Positions 26,412 through 36,400 of a stretch of 64,000 nt of DNA are shown here, one piece after another. This DNA is from Erythrobacteraceae bacterium E2-1 Yellow Sea (GTDB lineage: Bacteria; Pseudomonadota; Alphaproteobacteria; Sphingomonadales; Sphingomonadaceae). A program made the position numbers and the translations under genes. Below the pieces are notes generated by a model. The model was not told the DNA's origin. It did no database searches and saw only the letters and a list, made by a program, of their open reading frames with translations. The stretch is taken from positions 1 to 64,000 of the forward strand of contig JADCLP010000003.1 in NCBI GenBank assembly GCA_014983025.1. The letters are read 5' to 3'. The number at the start of each line of letters is the position of its first letter. Positions within the stretch are counted from its first letter, which is position 1.

Positions 26412-28240
26412 ATATGCCGGACCGCCGCCTGCGTTTGAACGAAAAGCCCAACAGGGCGATTTTCCTTACGTGGCTGGGCCTGTGTGCCGTTCTGCTTCTG
26501 ATCGCCCGTGGCAAGATTACAGAACGCGGTTTTCCTGGCCCGGATGATGCCCTGCGGCTGGTGCAGTTGCGCGATTTGTTGGCTGGCCAAAGCTGGTTGG
26601 ACCTCCATCAATATCGCATCGATGCGCCCGATGGTGTGCTGATGCATTGGTCGCGGCTTGTCGATGCGCCATTATGGCTGTCGATGAAGGCGCTCACCCC
26701 AATGTTGGGGCAGGTGCAGGCAGAACTGGTTACCATGGTGGCAATACCGCTGCTGGTGCTGGGCCTGATCCTTGTTGCGGTTGGCCGCTTGGCATGGCGC
26801 CTGTTCGATGTGCAGACAGCAGTGCTGGCCTGTGCTGCGGTGGCATTCTGGCCTTCCATTCTGGTGCAGGTTCAGCCGCTGCGGATCGACCATCACGCTT
26901 ACCAGATCATGTGTGTGGCAATGGCCCTTTGGGCGCTGTCCTGGCGTTCGCCCTGGCGGGGCGGTGCCTTTGCTGGCGCCATGATGGCAATGGGCACAAT
27001 GATCTCTCTTGAAACACTGCCCATGGCGGCGGCATTTGGTGGCATACTGGCCTTGCGCTGGTTTGCTGATTTCAAGGCGCGCTGGTGGCTGGTCAGCTAT
27101 ATGCAGGCGCTGGCACTGGGTATGGTGCTGCTGTTCGCATTGACGCGCGTCACCGATCTGGCCGAGCATTGCGATGTTATCGCGCCCGCGCATCTGGGCT
27201 TTTTCCTGATCACGGCCCTTGGCACAGGCGCGATAGCCGCCCTGCCGCAAATGCCACGTCCTGCGCTGTTTGTGCTGTTCAGCATGGCGGGTACCGCCGG
27301 GTTGGGCTTTGTCGCGCTGACAGCATCACAATGTTTTGCTCCACCCTTTGCCAGTCTTGACCCTGTGTTGCGCCAGCAATGGTATCTTTCGGTGACGGAA
27401 GGTTTGCCGATCTGGCGCCAACCCGCCGACCGCGCGATCCCTGCCGTGCTACAGGTGCTTGTGGCGCTGGCTGCCAGTGTGATTCTGTGGGCACGCAATC
27501 AGGATTGGCAGCGCCGCTGGTGGCTGGAATACAGCCTGTTGCTGGCGGTCGCCATTGTGGCCGGTTGCATGACCTTCCGGTCCATGTCATTCCCTGCCGT
27601 ATTGGGCGCTATCCCCATGGGTTGGCTGGCACATCAACTGCTGCGTCATTTCCGTGCGACGGATCGGTTCGCAGCCAAACTTCTGAGCGCATTGGCAATC
27701 TATCTGCTGCTGCTGCCCAGTTCGCCTGTTGTGGTCTATGAAAAGCTGATCAAGCGGGATGACCCGGCAGCGCAAAATGGCCCGGTCAGGGTAAGCGATT
27801 CTGCCTGCCAGTTAGAAACTAACGCCCATTTGTTGAACAAGCTGCCGCCCGCCAAACTGTTCACCACGCTGGATATTGGCCCTGCCGTGCTGCTTGAAAC
27901 GCATCATACGGTGGTGGCAACAGGGCATCACCGTGCCCCTCGCGCCATGCTGGCGGTGATCAATGGCTTTACAGCCACGCCAGATCAGGCGCGGGAGGTG
28001 ATCACAGGCGAGGATGCGCAATATGTGGTGCTGTGCAGTGATTTGAACGAAACGACCAAATGGCAGCGTTTGGGTGGCAGTACCGGCCTGACTGCGCACC
28101 TTATGTCCAATGATCCCCCTGCCTGGCTGGAGCGGGTCGATATCGGCGGACCGGAACAGCTACAGGTATGGCGGGTGCTGCCCGATAGTGATCAGGTCGA
28201 ATCCGCTATTCAGGATGAAACGCCAGCGCCAGCCCATTGA
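26408..28240 (+). CDS. Polytopic membrane protein of GT-C glycosyltransferase type (STT3-like motifs)
   Basis: 610 residues with about 11-12 predicted membrane helices in the first 430 residues and a soluble C-terminal domain of about 170 residues. The first external loop contains GFPGPDDALRLVQLRDLLAGQSW and MHWSRLVDAPLW (an acidic pair as in GT-C active sites). A later loop has VQPLRIDHHAYQIM, reminiscent of the DHH-like second acidic motif of STT3/AglB/PglB oligosaccharyltransferases. It overlaps the GtrA-like gene by 4 bases. A polyprenyl-linked sugar donor fits the GtrA partner. The assignment to GT-C is by topology and motif only. Its 3' end overlaps the convergent msrB gene by 35 bases. 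Confidence 0.65.
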   Translation: MNMPDRRLRLNEKPNRAIFLTWLGLCAVLLLIARGKITERGFPGPDDALRLVQLRDLLAGQSWLDLHQYRIDAPDGVLMHWSRLVDAPLWLSMKALTPMLGQVQAELVTMVAIPLLVLGLILVAVGRLAWRLFDVQTAVLACAAVAFWPSILVQVQPLRIDHHAYQIMCVAMALWALSWRSPWRGGAFAGAMMAMGTMISLETLPMAAAFGGILALRWFADFKARWWLVSYMQALALGMVLLFALTRVTDLAEHCDVIAPAHLGFFLITALGTGAIAALPQMPRPALFVLFSMAGTAGLGFVALTASQCFAPPFASLDPVLRQQWYLSVTEGLPIWRQPADRAIPAVLQVLVALAASVILWARNQDWQRRWWLEYSLLLAVAIVAGCMTFRSMSFPAVLGAIPMGWLAHQLLRHFRATDRFAAKLLSALAIYLLLLPSSPVVVYEKLIKRDDPAAQNGPVRVSDSACQLETNAHLLNKLPPAKLFTTLDIGPAVLLETHHTVVATGHHRAPRAMLAVINGFTATPDQAREVITGEDAQYVVLCSDLNETTKWQRLGGSTGLTAHLMSNDPPAWLERVDIGGPEQLQVWRVLPDSDQVESAIQDETPAPAH

Positions 28241-28733
28241 TGCAGTGCCGTTTGCTGGTGGGTTTCGGGCCATCGCTGAAAATATGGCCCAAATGCCCAC
28301 CGCAAGTTGCGCAATGCACCTCTGTCCGCGGATATCCGATCTTGTAATCGGTAGATGTGCCGATTGCCTTGCTGCTAATCGGTGCCCAGAAGCTGGGCCA
28401 GCCTGTGCGGCTATCATATTTGGCCTTTGAGGAATAAAGCGGTGTGCCGCAGCCTGCGCAGGCATAGATGCCCCGCCGTTTTTCCTTGTTCAGCGGCGAT
28501 GTGTAGGAGCGTTCCGTCCCCGCCTCTCGCAAGATATGATACTGTTCCTTGGTCAGCTTGCGGCGCCATTCGCCCTCGCGCAGCTGGATTGGGAAATTCT
28601 TGGCCTCTGCCGGGCTGGAGCCACAGGCGGCCATCAGTGGCAGAGCGATGCCAATACCCAGTGCCCCCAACACACCACGGCGTGTGGCGGTTGGGGAGCG
28701 GGGGGTCATGGACTTGATGGGGGACCGGTCCAT
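28206..28733 (-). CDS. msrB: Peptide-methionine (R)-S-oxide reductase MsrB, predicted exported lipoprotein
   Basis: 175 residues, ATG 28733 behind AGGATAGT. The N-terminus TATRRGVLGALGIGIALPLMAAC carries twin arginines (18-19), a hydrophobic stretch and a lipobox ending at Cys37, so Tat-type export and lipid anchoring are likely. The MsrB domain follows: WRRKLTKEQYHILREAGTERSYTSPLN, CAGCGTPLYSS and CATCGGHLGHIF (four Cys zinc site), RTGWPSFWAPIS, and RHCINGLALAF with the catalytic Cys. It reduces methionine-R-sulfoxide in the periplasm and complements the exported MsrA at 13903-14592. Confidence 0.93.
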   Translation of the reverse strand: MDRSPIKSMTPRSPTATRRGVLGALGIGIALPLMAACGSSPAEAKNFPIQLREGEWRRKLTKEQYHILREAGTERSYTSPLNKEKRRGIYACAGCGTPLYSSKAKYDSRTGWPSFWAPISSKAIGTSTDYKIGYPRTEVHCATCGGHLGHIFSDGPKPTSKRHCINGLALAFHPE

Positions 28734-28783
28734 ACTATCCTGTTCGTTGTGGCACTCAAAAAAGTTTCACTTGTCGCAAAAAT

Positions 28784-30052
28784 TTATGCCGGGCGATTTT
28801 TAAAGCGGGCCAGCAGTCTTTCACGCAAGGGGCGACGAGGTGCCGCTCCGCCTGATTTCAGTACGCGTTTTCGGAACAGGCGTGAACCCCAGCGAATAAA
28901 CAGAATGACCCATGCAATTTGATAGGCCAGAGTGAGGAGATGTGGCCAGATGGCTTCATGCTGTGCCGCACGCGCCGTCATCGCGAAGGGAGAAGATAGC
29001 GGGAACAATATCGCTATCAGTTCCAATAATAGTGCCCCGTCCACCAGCACGAAGCTGGCAAAGAAGAAAATGAACAGCTGCAACATGGTAACGGGCATGG
29101 ACAGGGTCTGAACTTCGCGCACTGTGGAAGCGAGCGCACCGATCGCCAGGAAGATTGACCCGATCAGCAGATAACCCATGGAGAAATTGAGCACGAACAG
29201 CAGGCAGAAAAGTGGCCAGCCCACGCCGGGCGTCGGCATTCCAATCAGCACCAGTTTAACCCCGCCGAAATCGCCTGCAAGTCCGATGAAGATGCCAATG
29301 CCGGCAAACCATACGGCTATTCCCACCAGTGACACGGCCAGCATGGCAAACAGCTTGCCCAGGAACACTGCATCCATGGGCAGGGCGGCGGCCAGGATTT
29401 CAATGATCTTGTTGGCTTTTTCTTCCACCAGATTGGACAGGACCATGCCCGCCAGCAACATCATGAGCAGGAACAGCAAAGTCATGGAAATCTGAGCTGT
29501 ATCCTGCCGCCGGCTTTTGGTTTCGACCCCGCTTGTCGCGATGGTTTCAGTTCGGAGCGCGGGATAGGCCAGATTGGAATTGTCACGTGCCACAGCCAGC
29601 TGCATTGCCACGTAACCGCGCCAGGCATTCAGCCTTTGTTCTGTGCCGGTCAGCACGGGATTTTCCAACGTACCTGTCAGTGTTGCGCCGATCCGTCCGT
29701 TGCGATCCGCCAATGCGCGATCGACATCCAGCTCTGCATGCCCTTTGGAACGGTCAAGGATTATGAAATGGGGGATGCGTTCGCGCCCCAATTCATCCTG
29801 CAATTTGTAATGCGCGGCCAGCAGGCGCTCTATATCCTCGCTCGGCATCTGGATGGCAATACGCGGTTCCTGTGTGCGATCATTCTTGGCTGCGCCCAAG
29901 CCCCCTGACATCGCAAAGACGACAGCAGGAAAGACAGGGCCGAGCAGGAAAAACAGAAAGCTGCGGCTGAACAGGATCGCCAGAAAATCGCGCCGGGCGA
30001 TAACAAAGGCGGCGCGCAGGATGGAAAGGCGGGCGGTTGGGGTATTTGCCAT
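28784..30052 (-). CDS. ABC-2-type transporter permease, NatB-like
   Basis: 422 residues. One N-terminal helix (DFLAILFSRSFLFFLLGPVFPAVVFAMSGG) is followed by an external domain of about 140 residues and then a cluster of helices from about residue 180 (MTLLFLLMMLLAGMVLSNLVEEKANKIIEILAAALPMDAVFLGKLFAM). The EEKANKIIEILA segment is the hallmark of NatB/YhaP-type permeases. The start codon overlaps the stop of the ATPase gene, so the two form one exporter. NatAB systems are implicated in sodium or antibiotic export; the cargo here cannot be read. Confidence 0.9.
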   Translation of the reverse strand: MANTPTARLSILRAAFVIARRDFLAILFSRSFLFFLLGPVFPAVVFAMSGGLGAAKNDRTQEPRIAIQMPSEDIERLLAAHYKLQDELGRERIPHFIILDRSKGHAELDVDRALADRNGRIGATLTGTLENPVLTGTEQRLNAWRGYVAMQLAVARDNSNLAYPALRTETIATSGVETKSRRQDTAQISMTLLFLLMMLLAGMVLSNLVEEKANKIIEILAAALPMDAVFLGKLFAMLAVSLVGIAVWFAGIGIFIGLAGDFGGVKLVLIGMPTPGVGWPLFCLLFVLNFSMGYLLIGSIFLAIGALASTVREVQTLSMPVTMLQLFIFFFASFVLVDGALLLELIAILFPLSSPFAMTARAAQHEAIWPHLLTLAYQIAWVILFIRWGSRLFRKRVLKSGGAAPRRPLRERLLARFKNRPA

Positions 30053-31044
30053 CAGTCCAGCTCCTGACCAGCGCCATTACCCAGTTCGGCAGCAGCAGCT
30101 TCTCCCGCGATATGAACAAAGGCGTCATGCAATCCGGCCCGTTCGATAGAGAGAGACAGAATACCCGCCTCACCTTCTATCAGGCGGCGCAGCAAGGGTT
30201 CCACGCCGCCATCGGGCAGGGAGAACATGAAGAAATCGCCTTCTCGCCGCGCATCGGCGGGCAATGCTTCCATCCAGGCACCTTCGCGTGCGCGTGTTTC
30301 CAACCGCACCTGTGCCGGGATGCGATCGCGCGCGGCCTCTACCGATCCTGCATAGGGCACTTTGCCACCAGCAATGATTGCCACCCTTTCACACAGGCGT
30401 TCGGCATGGTGGATGACATGGGTGGAAAAAATCACCGTGGTCCCTTCATCCGCCAATTTGCGGATCAGCCGTTCCAGCTTGCCCTGATTGATCGCATCCA
30501 GTCCGCTGAAGGGTTCATCCAGCACCACCAGACGCGGGCGATGGACCAGCGTGCCCAGCAATTGCACGGTTTGCGCCATCCCCTTGGACAGATGGCGGAT
30601 CTGGCGTTCGGCTGCGCCGGCCATATTATGCGCTTCCAGCAGTTCCAGCCCGCGCTTGCGCCCTTCGTCCAGTGGCAGGCCGCGCAATGCCCCCATGAAG
30701 GCGATGGCTTCAATTGCCTTCATGGCAGGATACAGTCCGCGTTCTTCAGGAAGATAGCCGATCAGCCGCGCGATATCATGCGGCCGGTCATGCCCAAACA
30801 CGCGGCGCACCCCTTCATCAGGGTCAATTATGCCCAGTAACATGCGCAGGGTTGTGGTCTTGCCCGCACCATTCGGCCCCAGCACGCCATAGATCGCGCC
30901 TTCGGGTACGGAGATATCCACGCCATCCACGGCCAGAAAATCGTCAAATCTTTTGACCAACCCGCGAGCCTCTATGGCCAGCGGCCGTGTATCCGCATTT
31001 GCAGCGTTGCTCGTCTGCTCGTGATCGCCTAGCGCCATATCCAT
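30052..31044 (-). CDS. ABC transporter ATP-binding protein, NatA-like
   Basis: 330 residues. Walker A GVLGPNGAGKTTTLRMLLG (residues about 53-71), Q-loop region RLIGYLPEERGLYPAM, signature IRHLSKGMAQTVQLLGTLVHRPRLVVLDEPFSGLD (signature plus Walker B) and the switch histidine in VIFSTHVIHHAE are all intact, so the ATPase should be active. LPEERGLYPAMK is typical of NatA-type exporters. A C-terminal domain of about 85 residues (DUF4162-like) follows. It overlaps the permease gene by one base and is divergent from queG with 44 bases between starts. Confidence 0.93.
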   Translation of the reverse strand: MDMALGDHEQTSNAANADTRPLAIEARGLVKRFDDFLAVDGVDISVPEGAIYGVLGPNGAGKTTTLRMLLGIIDPDEGVRRVFGHDRPHDIARLIGYLPEERGLYPAMKAIEAIAFMGALRGLPLDEGRKRGLELLEAHNMAGAAERQIRHLSKGMAQTVQLLGTLVHRPRLVVLDEPFSGLDAINQGKLERLIRKLADEGTTVIFSTHVIHHAERLCERVAIIAGGKVPYAGSVEAARDRIPAQVRLETRAREGAWMEALPADARREGDFFMFSLPDGGVEPLLRRLIEGEAGILSLSIERAGLHDAFVHIAGEAAAAELGNGAGQELD

Positions 31045-31088
31045 GACACCCGATTAACCTTGAGCACTAAACGGGAGCAACCCCAAGC

Positions 31089-32165
31089 GTGGTTAATGAC
31101 ACCACAATTTCTGACTTGCGCACACGCTTATTGGTGGAGGCAGAGCGGTTGGGCTTTGCGGTTTGCGGCTTTGCCCCGGCCACGGATGATCCACTGCGCA
31201 CGCGCCGGCTGGAAGAATGGCTGGGTGATGGCATGCACGGATCGATGGAATGGATGGCGTCGCGGGCCGATGTACGGCGCGGCCCGCTCAGCATGTGGCC
31301 ACAGGCGCAGAGCGTGATCGCCCTGGGGATGAGCTATGCCCCGGCATCAGATCCCATGGCACTGGCCGGGGATGCGGAGCATGCGCGCATTTCGGTCTAT
31401 GCCCAGGGACGCGATTACCATGACACGGTGAAGAAAGCGCTGAAGGCGCTGGCGCGTTGGATGGTGGCAGAAGCAAATGCGCTGGGCCTGGCAGAACCCG
31501 CACTGAAAGTCTTCGTCGACACGGCACCAGTGATGGAAAAGCCGCTGGGGGCTGCAGCAGGAATCGGTTGGCAGGGTAAGCACACCAATCTGGTCAGCCG
31601 CAGCCACGGTAATTGGCTGTTTCTTGGGGCGATCTACACCACATTACCCTTTGCGCCCGATACGCCGCATGAAGACCATTGTGGATCGTGCGATGCCTGC
31701 CAGCGCGCCTGCCCCACAGATGCGTTTCCTTCTCCCTATCGCCTGGATGCGCGGCGTTGCATTTCCTATCTCACCATAGAACATGCCGGGCCGGTACCGC
31801 TGGAATTTCGCCACGCATTGGGCAATCGCATTTATGGCTGTGATGATTGTCTGGCGGTGTGTCCGTGGAACAAATTTGCCCAGACTGCTTCGAGCCACCG
31901 CGATTTTTTGCCGCGCGGCGAATTGGCCGCGCCGCGCCTGGACGATCTGCTGCAATTGGATGATGCCAGTTTTCGTGCCCTGTTCAGCGGATCGCCGATT
32001 AAGCGGATCGGGCGTGATCGCTTTATCCGCAATTGCCTTTATGCAGCAGGCAATAGTGGAAATGCTGCATTGATTGCGCCGGTTCTGGCCTTGCGTGAAG
32101 ACCCCGATCCGGTGGTGGCCGATGCCGCCAATTGGGCGGCGCTGTGTCTTACAGCAATTCCTTGA
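31089..32165 (+). CDS. queG: Epoxyqueuosine reductase
   Basis: 358 residues, GTG start at 31089; no in-frame ATG lies nearby. The N-terminal cobalamin-binding part contains [24 protein letters not shown] and GMSYAPASD, and [30 protein letters not shown] carries the catalytic Asp. Two 4Fe-4S motifs follow: [18 protein letters not shown] with [14 protein letters not shown], and [15 protein letters not shown]. The C-terminal HEAT-like repeat region ([36 protein letters not shown]) binds tRNA. The enzyme makes the last step to queuosine at tRNA position 34. Its 3' end overlaps the convergent flavoprotein gene by 17 bases. Confidence 0.96.
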   Translation: MVNDTTISDLRTRLLVEAERLGFAVCGFAPATDDPLRTRRLEEWLGDGMHGSMEWMASRADVRRGPLSMWPQAQSVIALGMSYAPASDPMALAGDAEHARISVYAQGRDYHDTVKKALKALARWMVAEANALGLAEPALKVFVDTAPVMEKPLGAAAGIGWQGKHTNLVSRSHGNWLFLGAIYTTLPFAPDTPHEDHCGSCDACQRACPTDAFPSPYRLDARRCISYLTIEHAGPVPLEFRHALGNRIYGCDDCLAVCPWNKFAQTASSHRDFLPRGELAAPRLDDLLQLDDASFRALFSGSPIKRIGRDRFIRNCLYAAGNSGNAALIAPVLALREDPDPVVADAANWAALCLTAIP

Positions 32166-33378
32166 GTGGGGTTTCAGCGTCTGCCAGCAGCCCCTTGTCC
32201 ACCACGTCCACACCGCTTTCCAGCAGCTTGCGCCCTTGCACGTAATCCTTGGTGGTGTTGACGCAATCAAAGGCGATGGGCCGGCCTTCTTTCAGATAGA
32301 CCACGGTGAATTTGCGCGTGGCAGGGTCACCGCGCAGCACGGTTTCGTCATAATTGAGTGACAGCCCTGCAGTCTGCAACCGCAGATCATATTGATTGGA
32401 CCAGAACCATGGCAGCGCGTGATAGGGTTGCTTGTCCCCCATAATTGCCTTGGCGGTTGTGGTTGCCATGTCATTGGCATTTTGGACCGATTCCAGCCGG
32501 ATTACCGCCTGTTCTGCATAAGGATTGGCATGGGCTGCGCAATCGCCGATCGCGAACACATCATCCAGTGTTGTGCGGCAATAAACATCCACGTCGACAC
32601 CATTTGATCCAGCTGCACCTGCTGCGATCAGCGGGCCAACGGACGGGATGATGCCGATACCGACGATGACGATTTCACAGGGGATGACCTCTCCGCCTTC
32701 CAGCCTGACGCCGGTTACGTTCCCGCCTTCACCTTCGACTGCTTCAACTTTTGCTTCCAGCCGCAGATCCACGCCGTGGTCGCGATGTTCCGCTTGGTAG
32801 AAAGCGGAAAGCTCTTCACCCGCAACGCGTGCCAGCACGCGCGGCAGGGCTTCTAGCAGGGTAACGCTGCAATCGAATTTGCGCAGCACGGCGGCTGCCT
32901 CCAACCCGATATAGCCGCCGCCGATCACCACGGCGCGCCTGTCCCCATTGTCCAACTGCGCCATGATGGCATCGACATCGCGCTTGTCGCGCACGCCATG
33001 CACACCTTTCAGATTGGCGCCGGGGCAGGACAGGCGGCGCGGATCGCCCCCACCGGCCCAGATCAGCTTGCGATAGCCGATACGCTCGCCATCGCTCAGC
33101 ACCACTTCATGCGCCGCAGCGTCAATTTCTGTAACGGCGCGGCCCAGCATCAGATCGACGTTCTTCTCTTCCCAGAATTGGGCGGGACGGATCATGATCC
33201 GTTCGAACGGCTTTTCGCGCGCAAGATATTCCTTGGATAATGGTGGGCGCTCATAGGGCGGTTCGGTGTCACGCCCCAACATGATGATTGACCCTTCGTG
33301 CCCCTGCTGGCGCAAGGCAATAGCTGCCTGTGCCCCGCCATGCCCCGACCCCACGATAACGACATCTGCTGTTTTCAT
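32149..33378 (-). CDS. FAD/NAD(P)-dependent ferredoxin reductase-like oxidoreductase
   Basis: 409 residues. FAD-binding [22 protein letters not shown] (11-32), the [14 protein letters not shown] segment, NAD-binding [30 protein letters not shown], and [15 protein letters not shown] (FAD ribityl contact) place it with rubredoxin/ferredoxin reductases of dioxygenase and P450 systems. The C-terminal reductase domain has [17 protein letters not shown]. It would pass electrons from NADH to a ferredoxin, but no ferredoxin or oxygenase gene lies nearby, so the partner must be elsewhere. It is monocistronic. Confidence 0.9.
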   Translation of the reverse strand: MKTADVVIVGSGHGGAQAAIALRQQGHEGSIIMLGRDTEPPYERPPLSKEYLAREKPFERIMIRPAQFWEEKNVDLMLGRAVTEIDAAAHEVVLSDGERIGYRKLIWAGGGDPRRLSCPGANLKGVHGVRDKRDVDAIMAQLDNGDRRAVVIGGGYIGLEAAAVLRKFDCSVTLLEALPRVLARVAGEELSAFYQAEHRDHGVDLRLEAKVEAVEGEGGNVTGVRLEGGEVIPCEIVIVGIGIIPSVGPLIAAGAAGSNGVDVDVYCRTTLDDVFAIGDCAAHANPYAEQAVIRLESVQNANDMATTTAKAIMGDKQPYHALPWFWSNQYDLRLQTAGLSLNYDETVLRGDPATRKFTVVYLKEGRPIAFDCVNTTKDYVQGRKLLESGVDVVDKGLLADAETPLKELL

Positions 33379-33451
33379 GCGGGCGGGGTTGCCGCAAAAT
33401 TCCCTCGCGTCAAGTTCCTTTTATCGGCTGGTTCATATCTTCAGGCAGGTA

Positions 33452-36400
33452 TCACCGTTCCAGTAAATTGCGGGCCTGGCTGGCGACCTGCGCCATTATC
33501 GCAGGGGTAACTGGCATGTGTAATTGCGCACGGCCAATCATGACCTTGAACTGTGCCACCGCAGCTGATTGCGAATCGAGCCAACGATCCACAACCGCTT
33601 CTGGCCCTGATTTCGGAGCTTTTCTGCGGCGCAGGAAATCCAGCCGCATCTGCTGGAAATCGCGCGCCAGCCCATTAACCAGCAGGCGTTCCCACGGGTC
33701 GGATGGCGCCATATCTTCTGCAGATTGTTGCGCCCAGTCCAATCCAAGCTCTGTACCAAGCTTGATAAATGCACGGGTCAGTGTTTCGGTGGGGACTGAA
33801 CTTTCCTTTGCCAGGCCGGCCAGGCCAATGGCACCGTCCAGGTCAAACAGATAGACCACCCGTTGTGCCAATGCAGCTGGCGCGCCAGCTTCAACGAACT
33901 GCGCCTGTAATTCGCGAGAGCGTGCTTGTGCGACTTCGGACAGCATGCTGCCCGCACTGTCGGATAGTTTAGTAACCCCTTTCGCCAAGTGCGCAATCAT
34001 CTGCGCCGGTTCCAGCGATGCACCACTTTCACGCAGCAAATCGGCCATGTGCGAACTGACGGCGGCTGCCGTACGCGCCAACAACAGAAGGCGTGCTGTT
34101 TCGGGCATTCTGGCCGTTTCGATCGATAGCCAGAGATCGCGCAGGCCCAGCAATTCTTCCACAGCAACATAAGCTGCAGCGATCTGTGCCAGTGATACGC
34201 CCTCTTCCTCAGCCAGTTCAAACGGATGGATCAGCCCCAGTCGGTTGACGATGCGATTGGCCAATTTTGTGGCAATCAATTCCGCATTCAGCCTGTGGTT
34301 CAGGATCTGACGGCGGAACTTGTCCTGCATGGGTTGCGGGAATGTACCCACCAGTAATGGGACCAGCGCCTTGTCATTGACCAGCGGGCTCTGTTCGATT
34401 GCGCTTTGTAGAACCAGCTTGGTGGTGGACAACAACACAGCCAATTCCGGGCGGGTCAGGCCATGGCCATCGCCTGCACGCCTCATCAGCGTTTCGCTAT
34501 CTGCCAGGCCTTCGGTCTTGCGGTCCAGATCGCCGCTTTCTTCCAGCTTTTCGATCAGGCGCAGATGTGATGGCATGGCCTGCGCGCCACCAGTTTGCGC
34601 AATGGACAGGGCAAGCGCCTGCAGGCGGTTATCTTCCAATACGATATCGGCGACCTCATCGGTCATATCTTCCAGCAGCGCGTTACGCGCCTTCTCGCTG
34701 ATCTTGCCGTTGCGCCGCGCGGCGGCCAGCGCAATCTTGATATTAACCTCATTATCCGAACAATCGACACCGGCCGAATTGTCAATGAAATCGGTGTTGA
34801 TGCGGCCACCGCGCAGGGCGAATGCGATCCGCCCCGCCTGTGTCACCCCCAGATTGGCGCCTTCGCCAACCACTTTGGCGCGCACATCACAGGCATTCAC
34901 GCGCAAGCTGTCATTGGCCGGGTCGCCCACCTGGACGTTATTCTCAGCCTCGGCCTTGATGTAAGTGCCAATGCCACCGAACCAGATCAGGTCAGCCGGG
35001 CTTTTCAGGATGGCGCTGATCAGGGTTTCGGGTGCGATATCCTTCTGGTCGACCCCCAGGGCAGCCTGCGCCTGTTTGGACAGGCTGATCATCTTGCTGT
35101 CACGCGCGAACACGCCGCCGCCCTTGCTGATCAGGCTGGCATCATAATCCGCCCAGCTGGAACTGGGCAGGTCGAACATGCGTTTACGCTCCGCCCAGCT
35201 TTTGGCCGGGTCGGGATCGGGATCGATAAAGATATGGCGATGGTCAAAGGCAGCAACCAGCTTGATCGCTTTGGACAGCAGCATGCCGTTGCCAAAGACA
35301 TCACCCGACATATCACCACAGCCGACAACACGTACCGGATCATTCTGTACATCCACGCCCATTTCCAGGAAATGGCGCTGTACAGAAAGCCATGCACCGC
35401 GAGCGGTAATACCCATCGCCTTGTGGTCGTAACCATGGGAACCGCCACTGGCGAATGCATCGTCCAGCCAGAAGTCAGCTTTTTCGGCAATAGCATTGGC
35501 GACGTCTGAAAAACGCGCTGTACCCTTGTCGGCAGCGACCACGAAATAGGGATCATCCCCGTCATGGATCACCACGTCTTTGGGATGCACGACCTTGCTG
35601 CCTTCGATATTGTCCGTGACGGACAGCAGCGTGCGTATGAACACCTCATAACTGCCCTGCCCTTCCGCAGCCCAGCCGTCGCGGTCCTTGGTGGGGGACG
35701 GCAGTAATTTGGGGTAAAAACCGCCTTTCGCGCCGGTGGGCACGATCACGGCATTTTTCACCCGTTGCGCTTTCATCAAGCCCAGAATCTCTGTGCGGAA
35801 GTCATCGCGACGGTCTGACCAGCGCAACCCTCCACGTGCGACAGGCCCTGCGCGCAGGTGAATGCCTTCTACCCGGCGTGAATAGACAAAGATTTCGCGC
35901 CACGGAATCGGTTTGGGAAGGCCAGGGACCAACTGTGAATCGATTTTGAAGGCCAATGCCTCTTCAGCCGCAGGTGCAAATACGTTGGTGCGCAATATGG
36001 CGCCAATCAAGGCATGGTAGAGCCGCAGCAAGCGATCATCATTGATCGCTGCAACTTTGACCAAGCCGCGACGAATTGCATCATTGGCAGTGTCCGCTGC
36101 CGCTTCCCTGTCCCCTTTGAAGGCAGGGTCATGTTTGGCTGTGAACAGGTCGATCAGTGGCCGTGTCACTTGTGGCGCGCGGCGCAGTGCGTCGACCACG
36201 GTATAGATGGTAAAGCCCATGCCAGCCTGGCGCAGATAGCGATAGAATGCGCGCAACCAGTCTGCCTGCGCAGCAGAAAGGCCCGTGCCCACCACCAGGC
36301 GGTTAAAGGCGTCATTTTCGGCTTTGTTGTTGAGCACGGCGGCAATGGCCGCTTCGATCGCGTCGGCGCGTTCCAGCAATGGAGCCGCCTCATCTCCTTC

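Noticed and set aside
34595-35509. 304-residue plus-strand frame inside the glutamate dehydrogenase gene
   Set aside because: Antisense shadow of an intact, conserved 1570-residue gene.
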